Of a stretch of 19,097 bases of DNA, positions 7,811 through 15,910 are shown one piece after another (within the stretch, counting starts at the first letter, position 1; each line of letters starts with the position of its first letter). Origin of the DNA: Candidatus Kaiserbacteria bacterium. GTDB lineage: Bacteria; Patescibacteriota; Minisyncoccia; Phycocordibacterales; UBA2100. The position numbers and the translations under genes were made by a program. The stretch lies in contig JAMONA010000004.1 in assembly GCA_027066795.1 (NCBI GenBank), positions 1-19,097 of the forward strand. The letters run 5' to 3'. The notes under the pieces were generated by a model, which searched no databases, was not told the DNA's origin, and saw nothing but the letters and a program-made list of their open reading frames with translations.

Positions 7811-9250
7811 ATGAAATACTTTTTGCTAGCATTATTATGTTTGCCTAATTTTACACTTGCAAGTATTGAGATAACAGAAGTAATGTGTAATCCAGTGGGT
7901 AGCGATAGTGATCGTGAGTGGGTAAAGATTAAAAATACCGGTACATCCGTTATAGATATCACAGGGTGGAAGTTTAATGACGGCTCTAATCACATCCTTA
8001 ATGTTCCACCTAAAAATGGTGGAGTAGGAGACATGTTGATAGATTCAGGTGAGGAGGCTCTGCTGGCCAATGACGCAACTAAGGTAAGTGGTGCAGGTAC
8101 TGTCATCGACACTGTCATGTCCATGTCTAATTCAGGAGACACAGTATCTCTCATAAATAATGATGGTGATGAGGTGTACACGGTTACATATACTAGTGAT
8201 CAAGTTACAGAAGGCGAATCATGTTCTGCTGTGCTAGTTAGCGCAAGCGGTAGCATGGAGACTCAGGTAAATGACACTCTAAAAATTAGAGAGGTTACTC
8301 AGTATCGTACAGTTGAAGTAGAGCCTCCTCAAGATATATTTGTGAGAGATATGTCAGATATAGTATCCGTATTTGGTGGTGTTACATATATCAAACCTGA
8401 GTTATATAATTCTATAGGTAAGGTAACTAATAGCGGTTGTTATATTACATTTGGTGACGGAAGTTATGGTAATCAATGTTCGACCTCGCACATATATGAG
8501 TATCCTGGTGATTATGTAATTAAAGTATTAATAACAGAAGGTGTCTTGCATGATGAGACAGCACTCACTGTTAGTGTGACAGAGCCTGACTTTCGACTTA
8601 GGCTCTCAGGAGATAATAAGTTTGTAGAGATATTCAATGATGATTCTTCAGACACAGAGCTAAACCAATGGTCGCTAGTGGTTGATTCTATGAGGTTTAA
8701 GATACCTGATGGTACTATTATAGCAGCCTCAAGCTCAATTAAAATAAGCGGTAAGACCATGCGTATAGATATAGCCAGGCGTGGAGGCCTCGTTAGGTTA
8801 GTAAACGTATTCAATTCGACCATTGCAGGTAGTGATGAGTTTTTTAATATAGATGCAGTACCTACACAAGCTATAAGTGAAGATATACAAGAGAAATCAG
8901 CATCAGCAATAGATGTGGCTAATGTTACAGAAGAAGCTTCAAAGACTATCCCAATAAAAAGTATAATAGGTCGTAAAATTAGTATGCCATATCTTAGTCG
9001 TGTTAATGACGCTATTGCTGTGTCAGATGTTCAAGATCGGTCTGTTTTACCAGTAGATAAATCTAACAATGCCGTACTAGGTGCTAGTGTTAGCTTGTTG
9101 CCAGACGAATATGGTAAGTGGGCGGTGGGTCTTTTGGCTCTTATGGGCATAGCTATGACTCCTCTATTGTTGACTTCTAGTAAAGATGGAGGTCATGAAG
9201 ATTTGTATAATGGGGATTCAGATACCTTCACAGTAGAAGAGGTTAAATAA
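7811..9250 (+). CDS. Secreted, membrane-anchored lamin-tail/PKD domain protein
   Basis: A 479-residue exported protein. Residues 1-18 are a signal peptide (hydrophobic core LLALLCLP, cleavage likely after TLA). A lamin-tail domain follows (about 18-130; EITEVMCNPVG and DREWVKIKNTG). A PKD-like domain (about 190-256) contains the FGDGSYG turn and the HIYEYPGDYVIKV strand. A second, more divergent lamin-tail-like region covers about 258-340 (NKFVEIFNDDS). A linker leads to one transmembrane helix (about 437-455, WAVGLLALMGIAMTPLLL) and a short acidic tail, so most of the protein faces outward. The ATG at 7811 is chosen because it gives a clean signal peptide; the longer frame from 7715 lies inside the previous gene. 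It follows the ATPase by 4 bp with no Shine-Dalgarno. Function is unknown; adhesion or envelope structure is an inference. Confidence 0.85.
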   Translation: MKYFLLALLCLPNFTLASIEITEVMCNPVGSDSDREWVKIKNTGTSVIDITGWKFNDGSNHILNVPPKNGGVGDMLIDSGEEALLANDATKVSGAGTVIDTVMSMSNSGDTVSLINNDGDEVYTVTYTSDQVTEGESCSAVLVSASGSMETQVNDTLKIREVTQYRTVEVEPPQDIFVRDMSDIVSVFGGVTYIKPELYNSIGKVTNSGCYITFGDGSYGNQCSTSHIYEYPGDYVIKVLITEGVLHDETALTVSVTEPDFRLRLSGDNKFVEIFNDDSSDTELNQWSLVVDSMRFKIPDGTIIAASSSIKISGKTMRIDIARRGGLVRLVNVFNSTIAGSDEFFNIDAVPTQAISEDIQEKSASAIDVANVTEEASKTIPIKSIIGRKISMPYLSRVNDAIAVSDVQDRSVLPVDKSNNAVLGASVSLLPDEYGKWAVGLLALMGIAMTPLLLTSSKDGGHEDLYNGDSDTFTVEEVK

Positions 9251-9281
9251 GTAGTCTATGTCGATGTCATACGGTATGGCA

Positions 9282-9290
9282 TGTTACAAT
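9282..9290 (+). promoter_or_regulatory. Extended -10 promoter of the O-antigen ligase-like gene
   Basis: TGT-TACAAT is an extended -10 ending 8 nt before the ATG at 9299. It gives this gene its own predicted leaderless transcript although it sits only 48 bp after the previous stop. Confidence 0.6.
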
Positions 9291-9298
9291 AATTAATA

Positions 9299-11122
9299 AT
9301 GTGGAATATTGAAAAGTACTTGAGGGTTTTTGTACTGATGTGTATATTTGCAATACCGTCCTTGGTTTTGTATGTTGCGGACTGGTCTTTTTTCCCGTAT
9401 ATAGTTGGTAAGAATCTGCTGTTTAGAGTACTTGTAGAACTAGCTTTTAGTGGATGGATTTTGCTTATTTTGTTTGGGGCCATACCTAAGGTAAGGGCTA
9501 CCTTGGTTCACGTAGCTGTAGGTGTATTTGTAATAGTGGTTGCAATTGCTGATTTCACTGGTGTCGCACCACTCAAGAGTTTCTGGAGCAATTTTGAACG
9601 TATGGAGGGGTTAATAACAATGCTACATTTATTTATGTATTTTGTAGTGCTTGGTAGTATATTAAATACAGAGGCACTATGGGATAAGTTTTGGAAATGG
9701 TCTTTAGTCATTAGCGTGGTAGTGGGTATAGATGCCTTGAGTGAGCTTTCTGTGGGGTATATGAGTATAACTGGGCCTGTGGGTAATTCAGCTTATTTAG
9801 CCATATATGCAGTATTTCATATATTTATAGCAGCATTATACATACGCAGAAGTACAAACACATTAATGCGTTTTGTGTACGCTTTTATAATGATGTTTAA
9901 CTTCACTGTGCTCTGGTTTACAGGTGTCACTGGTGCGCTATTAGGGTTATTAGTAGGTAGTGTGCTGCCAACTATATATATACTACATTTAATAATGTCT
10001 AGGGCACATACATATATAAAAGTATTTAGTATGGTAGTTATTGTTGCGTTAGCTGTCATAGCTGGGTTTTATATACAAGTAGGCATGAGCACAGCACAAG
10101 ATGTAAGTACGCTGCCCAGTAAGACTGTTTTTGAAGTTTCCATGAGTGGAGTAATGGAAAGTCCATTGCTGGGGTGGGGTCAGGATAATTTTAATTATGT
10201 ATTCGACAGGTATCATAATTCTAATACAGAGGACAAGCAACAATGGAGTGACCGTATTGAAAATGTATTACTTGGTTGGTTAGTAGCGTCAGGACTACTT
10301 GGCTTAGTTGCATACTTACTTATGTATGCAAGCGTATTGTTCTATAGTACCAAGGTGCAGTATTTCAACATGACAGATAGGCTGTTGCTAATCGGCTTGC
10401 TAATTGCGTACGCGGTGCACAACTTATTTGTATTTGATTACATAGTTAGTTATATACTATTCTTTTCATTGGCCGCTTGGGTTCACTCAGGCTCTATGGT
10501 GGGTGCAGTACAGCATTCAATAGACCGCCCGATAGAAGGATGGCTATGGCGTTTTATTATGATGGCCACTGTAGGCATAGTTAGCTTTCTTTTTATATTT
10601 TTTGTTAATTATCCATCATATACTCAAAATAATATACTTATTAAGGCTGTTGATGCATACAATGACTCTGGAGACATAGATGCATCTAGGGTTCTATTTC
10701 TTAAAGCGTCTAATGATTTGGCACCTGGCACAAAAGAGGTTAGAGAGCAGTTTATACAAGTAGCTAAAGACATCCACCCGCTTGGTTATATAGATATGGA
10801 GACAAAGGTTAGGTTTCTAGATGCTGCGATAAATGAGATGAAAAAACAAAAACGTAAGTATCCTGAAGATTCACGTTATCCATATGTAATATATACAGCA
10901 CTGTCAGTGTATGGTAGACATGATGAGGCGGTTAAGTTTTTAGAAGAGGCACTGTCACTCTCTCCAAATAAGGTGAGCTTATTAGTATCGCTTGCAGACA
11001 ATGCATATAAACGAGGTAAGTATAATATAGCCATAGCTTACTATAAGCGAGCTGCTGTAATTGAGCCGAATAATAAAAAAATAAAAGACATAATATCAAT
11101 TATCAACCATAATCACCTATAA
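9299..11122 (+). CDS. O-antigen ligase/Wzy-like polytopic membrane protein with C-terminal TPRs
   Basis: A 607-residue protein. Residues about 8-440 are strongly hydrophobic, with roughly ten to twelve membrane helices. A loop motif ESPLLGWGQDNFNYVF (287-302) matches the P-x-x-G-x-G-x-x-N-F signature of the WaaL/Wzy family, near the long extracytoplasmic loop. The C-terminal 150 residues are soluble and helical, with at least two TPR-like units (RYPYVIYTALSVYGRHDEAVKFLEEALSLSP and the following VSLLVSLADNAYKRGKYNIAIAYYKRAAVIEPN, about 526-591). WaaL/Wzy proteins transfer or polymerise lipid-linked glycans outside the membrane; TPR-fused versions have also been linked to protein glycosylation. 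Exact substrate cannot be read from sequence. It follows the lamin-tail gene but has its own promoter. Confidence 0.82.
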   Translation: MWNIEKYLRVFVLMCIFAIPSLVLYVADWSFFPYIVGKNLLFRVLVELAFSGWILLILFGAIPKVRATLVHVAVGVFVIVVAIADFTGVAPLKSFWSNFERMEGLITMLHLFMYFVVLGSILNTEALWDKFWKWSLVISVVVGIDALSELSVGYMSITGPVGNSAYLAIYAVFHIFIAALYIRRSTNTLMRFVYAFIMMFNFTVLWFTGVTGALLGLLVGSVLPTIYILHLIMSRAHTYIKVFSMVVIVALAVIAGFYIQVGMSTAQDVSTLPSKTVFEVSMSGVMESPLLGWGQDNFNYVFDRYHNSNTEDKQQWSDRIENVLLGWLVASGLLGLVAYLLMYASVLFYSTKVQYFNMTDRLLLIGLLIAYAVHNLFVFDYIVSYILFFSLAAWVHSGSMVGAVQHSIDRPIEGWLWRFIMMATVGIVSFLFIFFVNYPSYTQNNILIKAVDAYNDSGDIDASRVLFLKASNDLAPGTKEVREQFIQVAKDIHPLGYIDMETKVRFLDAAINEMKKQKRKYPEDSRYPYVIYTALSVYGRHDEAVKFLEEALSLSPNKVSLLVSLADNAYKRGKYNIAIAYYKRAAVIEPNNKKIKDIISIINHNHL

Positions 11123-11123
11123 C

Positions 11124-11150
11124 AAAAAAGCCCGCCAAACGGCGGTCTCT
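11124..11150. terminator. Terminator-like hairpin between the Wzy-like gene and secA, canonical on the minus strand
   Basis: CCGCC (11132-11136), loop AAAC and GGCGG (11141-11145) form a 5-bp GC stem. On the plus strand it is followed only by TCTCTTTC and would be a weak stop for the gene ending at 11122. On the minus strand the stem is followed by GC and six Ts (11129-11124), the better terminator geometry. It may be bidirectional; no convincing minus-strand gene feeds into it. Confidence 0.6.
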
Positions 11151-11212
11151 TTCGTATTTTCGTTAAGCTTCACCTTAGTGACACTCCGCGGTATTATGAC
11201 ATGTCTATAAGT

Positions 11213-11241
11213 TTTACGCAAGACAGGATTACTGCTATACT
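11213..11241 (+). promoter_or_regulatory. Promoter for the hairpin RNA/secA leader
   Basis: TTTACG (11213-11218), a 17-bp spacer and TATACT (11236-11241) make the best-spaced sigma-70 promoter in the window. The predicted start, 5-7 nt downstream, coincides with the first base pair of the long hairpin at 11246. Confidence 0.6.
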
Positions 11242-11245
11242 ATGC

Positions 11246-11328
11246 GTGTCGTTGGTAGAGCGGATGGCGGCGGCACTCACTATTTTCGTTTTGGAGCTAG
11301 CACCCGTCATCCGTTCTGTTTGCGATAC
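11246..11328 (+). ncRNA. Long strand-specific hairpin: small RNA or secA 5' leader structure
   Basis: Bases 11246-11270 pair with 11304-11328 in 24 of 25 positions (one U-U mismatch at 11253/11321), closing a 33-nt loop with a U-rich centre (11271-11303). Seven of the pairs are G-U on the plus strand; on the minus strand they become A-C mismatches, so the fold is stable only as plus-strand RNA. It begins at the predicted start site of the promoter at 11213-11241 and ends 29 nt before the secA ATG. I see no SRP-RNA GNRA/AGCAGCC core, no tRNA T-arm and no T-run terminator right after it. It could be a free small RNA or a 5' structure controlling secA. The family is not recognised. Confidence 0.55.
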
Positions 11329-11357
11329 AATATTCATAATATATACGATATTTTTAT

Positions 11358-13892
11358 ATGTCAATTTTAAAGAAGATATTTGGAGATGAAAACACACGAG
11401 CCTTTAAGAAGGCTCAATCTATTTTACCAAAGGTAAATAACCTAGAGGAATCGATGGTTGTTTTATCAGACGATGAGCTTAGAGCGAAGACAGATGAGTT
11501 TAGACTGCGGTTAAATGGTGACGAGAGCCTAGACGATATTCTACCAGAAGCATTCGCTGTTGTAAGAGAGGCCGGTAAGCGCACTTTAGGTCTCAGAGCA
11601 TTTGATGTGCAAGTAATTGGTGGTGCCGTTATACACAATGGAGACATAGCTGAGATGCGCACAGGTGAAGGTAAGACACTCGTAGCCACTATGCCGATAT
11701 ACCTTAATGCTATTGAGGGGCATGGAGTACACTTGGTTACAGTTAACGATTACCTAGCACGTTTACATGCAGCATTAATGGGGCAGCTATATACAGCGCT
11801 AGGACTATCAGTAGGTGTTATCGCTGGTTCAGGTTCTTACTTATATGAAGCTACAGAGCAAGGAGGAGATTTGGATAAAGATAGAGACAAACATGGTACA
11901 TACAAGATAGAAGATGAGTTACTTAAGCCGGCCACACGCAAAGAGGCCTATAATGCCGATATAACGTATGGTACTAATAGTGAGTTTGGTTTTGACTACT
12001 TACGCGATAATATAGCCCAAAGTAAGGATGATCTACGACAGAGGGGTTTCAACTTCGCAATCGTTGATGAGATAGATTCAATACTTATAGATGAAGCGCG
12101 TACGCCACTTATAATCTCGGCACCAGCTGCTGAGTCGGGTGAGTTTTATGCTGCTTTTGCTGGTATAGCTAGGAGTCTAGTTAAAGATGAGGATTATACT
12201 ATAGATGAAAAACTTAAGGCTGTTCAAATAAAAGATAGTGGTATAGAAAAAGCTGAAAAGGCACTCGGTGTAGATAATATATATACCGAGGGCGGGATTA
12301 AGTACGTACACCATTTAGAGACAGCAGTGCGTGCACAAGCTATATTCACTAATGATAAAGACTATGTTATCCAAGATGGAGAGGTAGTAATTGTTGATGA
12401 ATTTACTGGTCGTATGCAACCTGGTAGACGCTGGAGCGAGGGCCTGCATCAGGCCATAGAAGCTAAAGAGGGAGTAGAGGTACAAAAAGAATCTCGTACG
12501 TATGCCTCTGTTACTTACCAAAACTATTTTAGGATGTATAGTAAGTTAGCTGGTATGACTGGTACTGCTTCTACAAGCTCAGAGGAGTTTTATAAAGTAT
12601 ACGGACTAAATACTGTAGAGGTTCCTACTAATATTACACCAAAACGTATAGACGATAATGATCTAATATTTCAAACACAGAGTGGGAAATTCAAGGCAAT
12701 AGCAAAGAAGGTAGCAAGTGTACATGCCACAGGGCAACCTATATTAATAGGTACCAGTTCAGTAGAAAGTAATGAGCTATTAAGTGCATATCTTGATAAG
12801 GCTGGTATAAAACATGAGATGCTTAACGCTAAAAACCATGAGAGAGAAGGTGAGATAATCGCGGCAGCAGGTCGCAAGGGAGCAGTCACAATCGCTACTA
12901 ACATGGCTGGTAGAGGAGTTGATATCAAGCTTGGTGGCCCAGATGCCTCTAAAGATGAGTATGAAGAGATAAAGGACCTTGGGGGTTTGTTTGTATTAGG
13001 TACGGAGAGGCACGAGGCTAGGAGAATAGATAATCAGCTCCGAGGCCGCTCTGGTAGACAAGGCGACCCTGGACATACACAATTTTTTGTTTCATTAGAA
13101 GACTCCCTGATGAGGATTTTTGCAAATGATATGATAAAGAGTATGATGGGGCGATTTGGTATACCAGAAGATGAGCCTATAGAACAGAAAATGATTAGCA
13201 GAGCCCTAGAGAGTGCTCAAACAAAGATAGAGGGATTCAATTTCGATAGTAGAAAACAAGTGCTTGCATACGATGACATATTAAATAGACAGAGACAGTC
13301 AATATATGAAATGCGTAAAAAAATACTTATAGGTAGCAATAAAGATCTTGAAGCAGAGCTAGATAGATTATCTCGTATACACGAGATACACAAATCAATA
13401 CCGAGTTTATCCGAGATAAAGAGGAAAGAGCTCGGGGATGACGTATATTATCAAGCGTTGAGGTCAATGTTACTTCAAACAATAGACTTATTATGGGTAG
13501 ATCACCTAGAGCTTATGGATTATACTAGGCAAAGTGTTAATTTAAGAGCATATGGACAAAGAGACCCATTAATAGAATATAAAAGAGAGGGATTACGCCT
13601 GTTTAAAGAGATGGAGGACACATATGGCTCACAGATAGAGAAAATGCTAAATAATCTACAAGCGGTATCTACACAGTCAAATAATATAAATAGTGACATG
13701 CAAGAGGTACACAAGCGTGCTAAGTTAATATCGACTAAAAATATTGATTCAAATAAGTCATCCAGTGCTGGTATAAGTAAATTTGGCAGGAACCAGAAGG
13801 TAAGGATTACTAACGGTAAAGATGTACAGGAGTTAAAGTTTAAAAAAGCAGAACGATTACTTGCTGGCGGACAATGGTGGATAGAGGAATAA
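11358..13892 (+). CDS. secA: Preprotein translocase ATPase SecA
   Basis: An 844-residue motor that drives unfolded preproteins through SecYEG. Motifs in order: Walker A MRTGEGKT (100-107), Walker B IVDEIDSILIDEARTPLI (235-252), the pre-protein cross-linking region (about 250-390), LAGMTGTA (398-405), the second nucleotide-binding domain (ITIATNMAGRGVDIKL-type, about 510-524) and GTERHEARRIDNQLRGRSGRQGDPG (548-572). The helical scaffold WVDHLELMDYTRQSVNLRAYGQRDP lies further on. About 35 extra residues (156-192) sit between LSVGVI and the conserved ADITYGTN segment. The C-terminus ends GGQWWIEE with no CxC...CH zinc tail, the SecB/lipid-binding module, which fits a lineage without SecB. A weak TACGAT lies 8 nt before the ATG, so secA could be leaderless or use the upstream hairpin promoter. 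Confidence 0.97.
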   Translation: MSILKKIFGDENTRAFKKAQSILPKVNNLEESMVVLSDDELRAKTDEFRLRLNGDESLDDILPEAFAVVREAGKRTLGLRAFDVQVIGGAVIHNGDIAEMRTGEGKTLVATMPIYLNAIEGHGVHLVTVNDYLARLHAALMGQLYTALGLSVGVIAGSGSYLYEATEQGGDLDKDRDKHGTYKIEDELLKPATRKEAYNADITYGTNSEFGFDYLRDNIAQSKDDLRQRGFNFAIVDEIDSILIDEARTPLIISAPAAESGEFYAAFAGIARSLVKDEDYTIDEKLKAVQIKDSGIEKAEKALGVDNIYTEGGIKYVHHLETAVRAQAIFTNDKDYVIQDGEVVIVDEFTGRMQPGRRWSEGLHQAIEAKEGVEVQKESRTYASVTYQNYFRMYSKLAGMTGTASTSSEEFYKVYGLNTVEVPTNITPKRIDDNDLIFQTQSGKFKAIAKKVASVHATGQPILIGTSSVESNELLSAYLDKAGIKHEMLNAKNHEREGEIIAAAGRKGAVTIATNMAGRGVDIKLGGPDASKDEYEEIKDLGGLFVLGTERHEARRIDNQLRGRSGRQGDPGHTQFFVSLEDSLMRIFANDMIKSMMGRFGIPEDEPIEQKMISRALESAQTKIEGFNFDSRKQVLAYDDILNRQRQSIYEMRKKILIGSNKDLEAELDRLSRIHEIHKSIPSLSEIKRKELGDDVYYQALRSMLLQTIDLLWVDHLELMDYTRQSVNLRAYGQRDPLIEYKREGLRLFKEMEDTYGSQIEKMLNNLQAVSTQSNNINSDMQEVHKRAKLISTKNIDSNKSSSAGISKFGRNQKVRITNGKDVQELKFKKAERLLAGGQWWIEE

Positions 13893-14352
13893 ATCTTCAC
13901 TAGATGCCTATACGGCCAGTATATTGTAATTATTTATTTGCTAGAAAGTAGAGTGTCTTATACTTGCCGTGTACTCTAAATAATAGGAACACTGAATAAG
14001 TAGTGCAATATTAATTTAATCTCTAATCTAATAATAAGTGACGGAATATAATTGCAATACTTGTATAAATGGACGCCGGACTTACTATGTAAATTTGTCA
14101 TAAAGTAATTAGGAAAAATATTGGATTAATAGATAGGAGGTATTTTATATTCGTATTTTTTTACGGAGTGTACTTGAGCTAAAATTGATAGATTTTGGAT
14201 TTCTAACTTAAATTTAAATAGCATAATTTATTATAATGACAGACTGTAGATTTAAAAAGCGTAAAAGTTATGTTGGTTAATAGTTTGCAGGTACCATATA
14301 TATATGATACTTTTACTAGGTAAAGTAATTATAAAGTTATTTTAGTTTAATT
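13893..14352. other. 460-bp AT-rich region without a recognisable gene
   Basis: Stops are dense in all frames and composition is far more AT-rich than the flanking genes. I find no tRNA, no rRNA and no perfect DnaA box. Visible items: a TATACT-like box near 13961, a small inverted repeat TAGAGT...ACTCTA around it, an isolated perfect AGGAGGT at 14135-14141 followed by only a 20-codon frame from ATT (14149-14211), and the near-palindrome at 14291-14310. It most likely holds regulatory DNA for the downstream gene and possibly an unrecognised small RNA. Confidence 0.6.
14291..14310. promoter_or_regulatory. 20-bp near-palindrome upstream of the YerC/TrpR-like gene (candidate operator)
   Basis: GTACCATATATATATGATAC matches its reverse complement except for one symmetric pair (C14294/A14307). 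It lies 43 bp before the ATG at 14353. Its half-sites ACCATAT and ATATGAT recur in the element at 14778-14794. Confidence 0.5.
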
Positions 14353-14649
14353 ATGAAAACCATATATAAAAGAGTGCTAGATGAGGATGTAGACGAAGTT
14401 CTTATGGCGCTCGTGTACATAGATAATTTAAAAGATATGGATAATTTTACTGCGGACCTACTAACACAAGTAGAGCTAGAGACCATAGCAAGGCGCTGGA
14501 AGGCTGTTAGGATGCTAAAGGTTGGTATACCCTATAGTAAGGTGGAAGATGCAACTGGTATGAGCTCTGCAACCATCGCTAGATTAGCAAAGATGTTAAA
14601 GAAGAGGTCTGGAGGTTTTGTCTCTATGTTAAACGAAATGGGTAGATAA
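14353..14649 (+). CDS. YerC/YecD family TrpR-like DNA-binding protein
   Basis: A 98-residue protein. The LLTQVELETIARRWKAVRML stretch (36-55) and the helix-turn-helix GIPYSKVEDATGMSSATIARLAKML (58-82) match the TrpR/YerC superfamily: TrpR itself uses the same helical fold and HTH to bind palindromic operators as a dimer. The YerC branch has no well-established ligand. It stands alone between an AT-rich gap and obg, with its own start and TAA stop. Two near-palindromes with matching half-sites lie before this gene and before obg, so autoregulation plus control of obg is a reasonable inference. No Shine-Dalgarno; a weak TATTTT lies 9 nt before the ATG. Confidence 0.85.
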   Translation: MKTIYKRVLDEDVDEVLMALVYIDNLKDMDNFTADLLTQVELETIARRWKAVRMLKVGIPYSKVEDATGMSSATIARLAKMLKKRSGGFVSMLNEMGR

Positions 14650-14777
14650 ACGCTTTTATCGGTTAAAGTGGTTTACCACAGTATAAAGATTTGTAAGATA
14701 ATATTTTATAAACTTTTAGTAAATGACATGGTGGGTTATTGATATTTTTAATCAACACGTATAACTTAGTCGGCTAG

Positions 14778-14794
14778 CATCATATAATATGGTG
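14778..14794. promoter_or_regulatory. Near-palindrome overlapping a -10-like box upstream of obg (candidate operator)
   Basis: CATCATATAATATGGTG is a 17-bp inverted repeat with one symmetric mismatch. Its reverse complement carries ACCATAT-T-ATATGAT, the same half-sites as 14293-14308 but with one central base instead of two. It contains TATAAT (14783-14788), so a bound protein would block that promoter. The rest of the 209-bp gap 14650-14858 holds a small GTGG-TTTA-CCAC hairpin just after the YerC stop, another TATAAT at 14810-14815 and no gene. Confidence 0.5.
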
Positions 14795-14858
14795 TGTATC
14801 TTATTTTTGTATAATTGTCTTGCATAAGTAAGCTCTAAGATGTAGAGTATTAGGTATT

Positions 14859-15827
14859 ATGGCATTTGTAGATGAAGTAACTTTAAAAATTAAAGCCGGC
14901 TCTGGTGGAGACGGTGTTGTTAAATGGCTTAGAAGTCGTCGTGATCAAAAAGGTGGTCCCGCGGGCGGCAATGGGGGAAAAGGAGGGTCAGTATATTTAG
15001 TAGGAGTTCGTGACATTGAGTACCTCACTAAATATACAAGTAACCCAAAGTTTGAAGCTGAGGGAGGAGTACAAGGTGGGGCAAATAGTCTTGAAGGTAA
15101 AGATGGTGATGACCTTTACATTAAGATCCCAGTCGGTTCTCTGGTGACAGATTTAAAAACTATGGATGAGTATGAAATTTTAATAGAGAATAATCCAATA
15201 AAAATCTTATCAGGAGGAAAGGGTGGTTATGGTAATGAGCACTTTAAAGGCTCTCGTAATGTAACACCAATGGAGCATACAGAAGGTAAGCCAGGCGAAG
15301 CCTCAAACTTTAAAGTTGAACTTAGGTTAATAGCCGATGCAGGATTTATAGGGTATCCTAATGCCGGAAAATCTACATTGTTAAATTTCCTTACAAACAG
15401 TAAGGCAAAGGTTGGTAATTATGCTTTTACTACTCTTGACCCTAACTTAGGTGCTTTCGGTAGATATATACTAGCTGATATACCTGGACTAATAGAGGGA
15501 GCATCAACAGGTAAGGGTTTAGGAGATAAGTTTTTAAAGCACATAATGCGCACCAAGACCTTAATACACTGTATCTCGGCAGAGCGAGACAGCCTATTAG
15601 ATGCTTATAATACTATACGTGCAGAATTAGGTGCATATAACCTAGAGTTACTAGATAAAAAAGAAATAGTAGTTATAACTAAGTCTGATGTTGTTACAGA
15701 TAAGGTTCTAGATTCTCAGATTAAAGAACTTGAAGCAATTAAATCTAGTATCCTTGTTGTATCAGTATTAGATGATGATTCAATACATATGCTATCAGAC
15801 TATATTACTGGAGAGCTTGCCAAGTAG
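14859..15827 (+). CDS. obg: Obg family GTPase (CgtA)
   Basis: A 322-residue ribosome-associated GTPase needed for 50S maturation. The N-terminal Obg domain (1-155) carries the glycine-rich loops (GSGGDGVV, KGGPAGGNGGKGGSV, LSGGKGGYGNEHFKGS). The G domain follows, with G1 GYPNAGKS (165-172), the switch region FTTLDPNLG (190-198), G3 DIPG (207-210) and G4 TKSD (274-277). The C-terminal OCT or extra domain of longer homologues is absent, giving a minimal Obg. One small departure: the usual SFRREK segment reads KWLRSRRDQ (22-30). It stands alone, with candidate promoters at 14783, 14810 and 14843, and ends in TAG. Confidence 0.96.
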   Translation: MAFVDEVTLKIKAGSGGDGVVKWLRSRRDQKGGPAGGNGGKGGSVYLVGVRDIEYLTKYTSNPKFEAEGGVQGGANSLEGKDGDDLYIKIPVGSLVTDLKTMDEYEILIENNPIKILSGGKGGYGNEHFKGSRNVTPMEHTEGKPGEASNFKVELRLIADAGFIGYPNAGKSTLLNFLTNSKAKVGNYAFTTLDPNLGAFGRYILADIPGLIEGASTGKGLGDKFLKHIMRTKTLIHCISAERDSLLDAYNTIRAELGAYNLELLDKKEIVVITKSDVVTDKVLDSQIKELEAIKSSILVVSVLDDDSIHMLSDYITGELAK

Positions 15828-15910
15828 GTCATATTACAGCTTATTAGCGCTATGTTAAGCATCTCGGTAGGGTTGTATTATGTATATTAGTATATGTGTG
15901 TATGCAAAGG

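Noticed and set aside
11246..11328. SRP RNA (4.5S), 6S RNA, tmRNA or tRNA
   Set aside because: The GNRA tetraloop and AGCAGCC-type core of SRP RNA are absent, the element is too short for 6S or tmRNA, and there is no TTCGA T-arm.
11194..11397. Minus-strand frame of 67 codons between the Wzy-like gene and secA
   Set aside because: It overlaps the secA start and the hairpin whose G-U pairs show plus-strand RNA selection. The shorter 47-codon version is kept only as an alternative in a finding.
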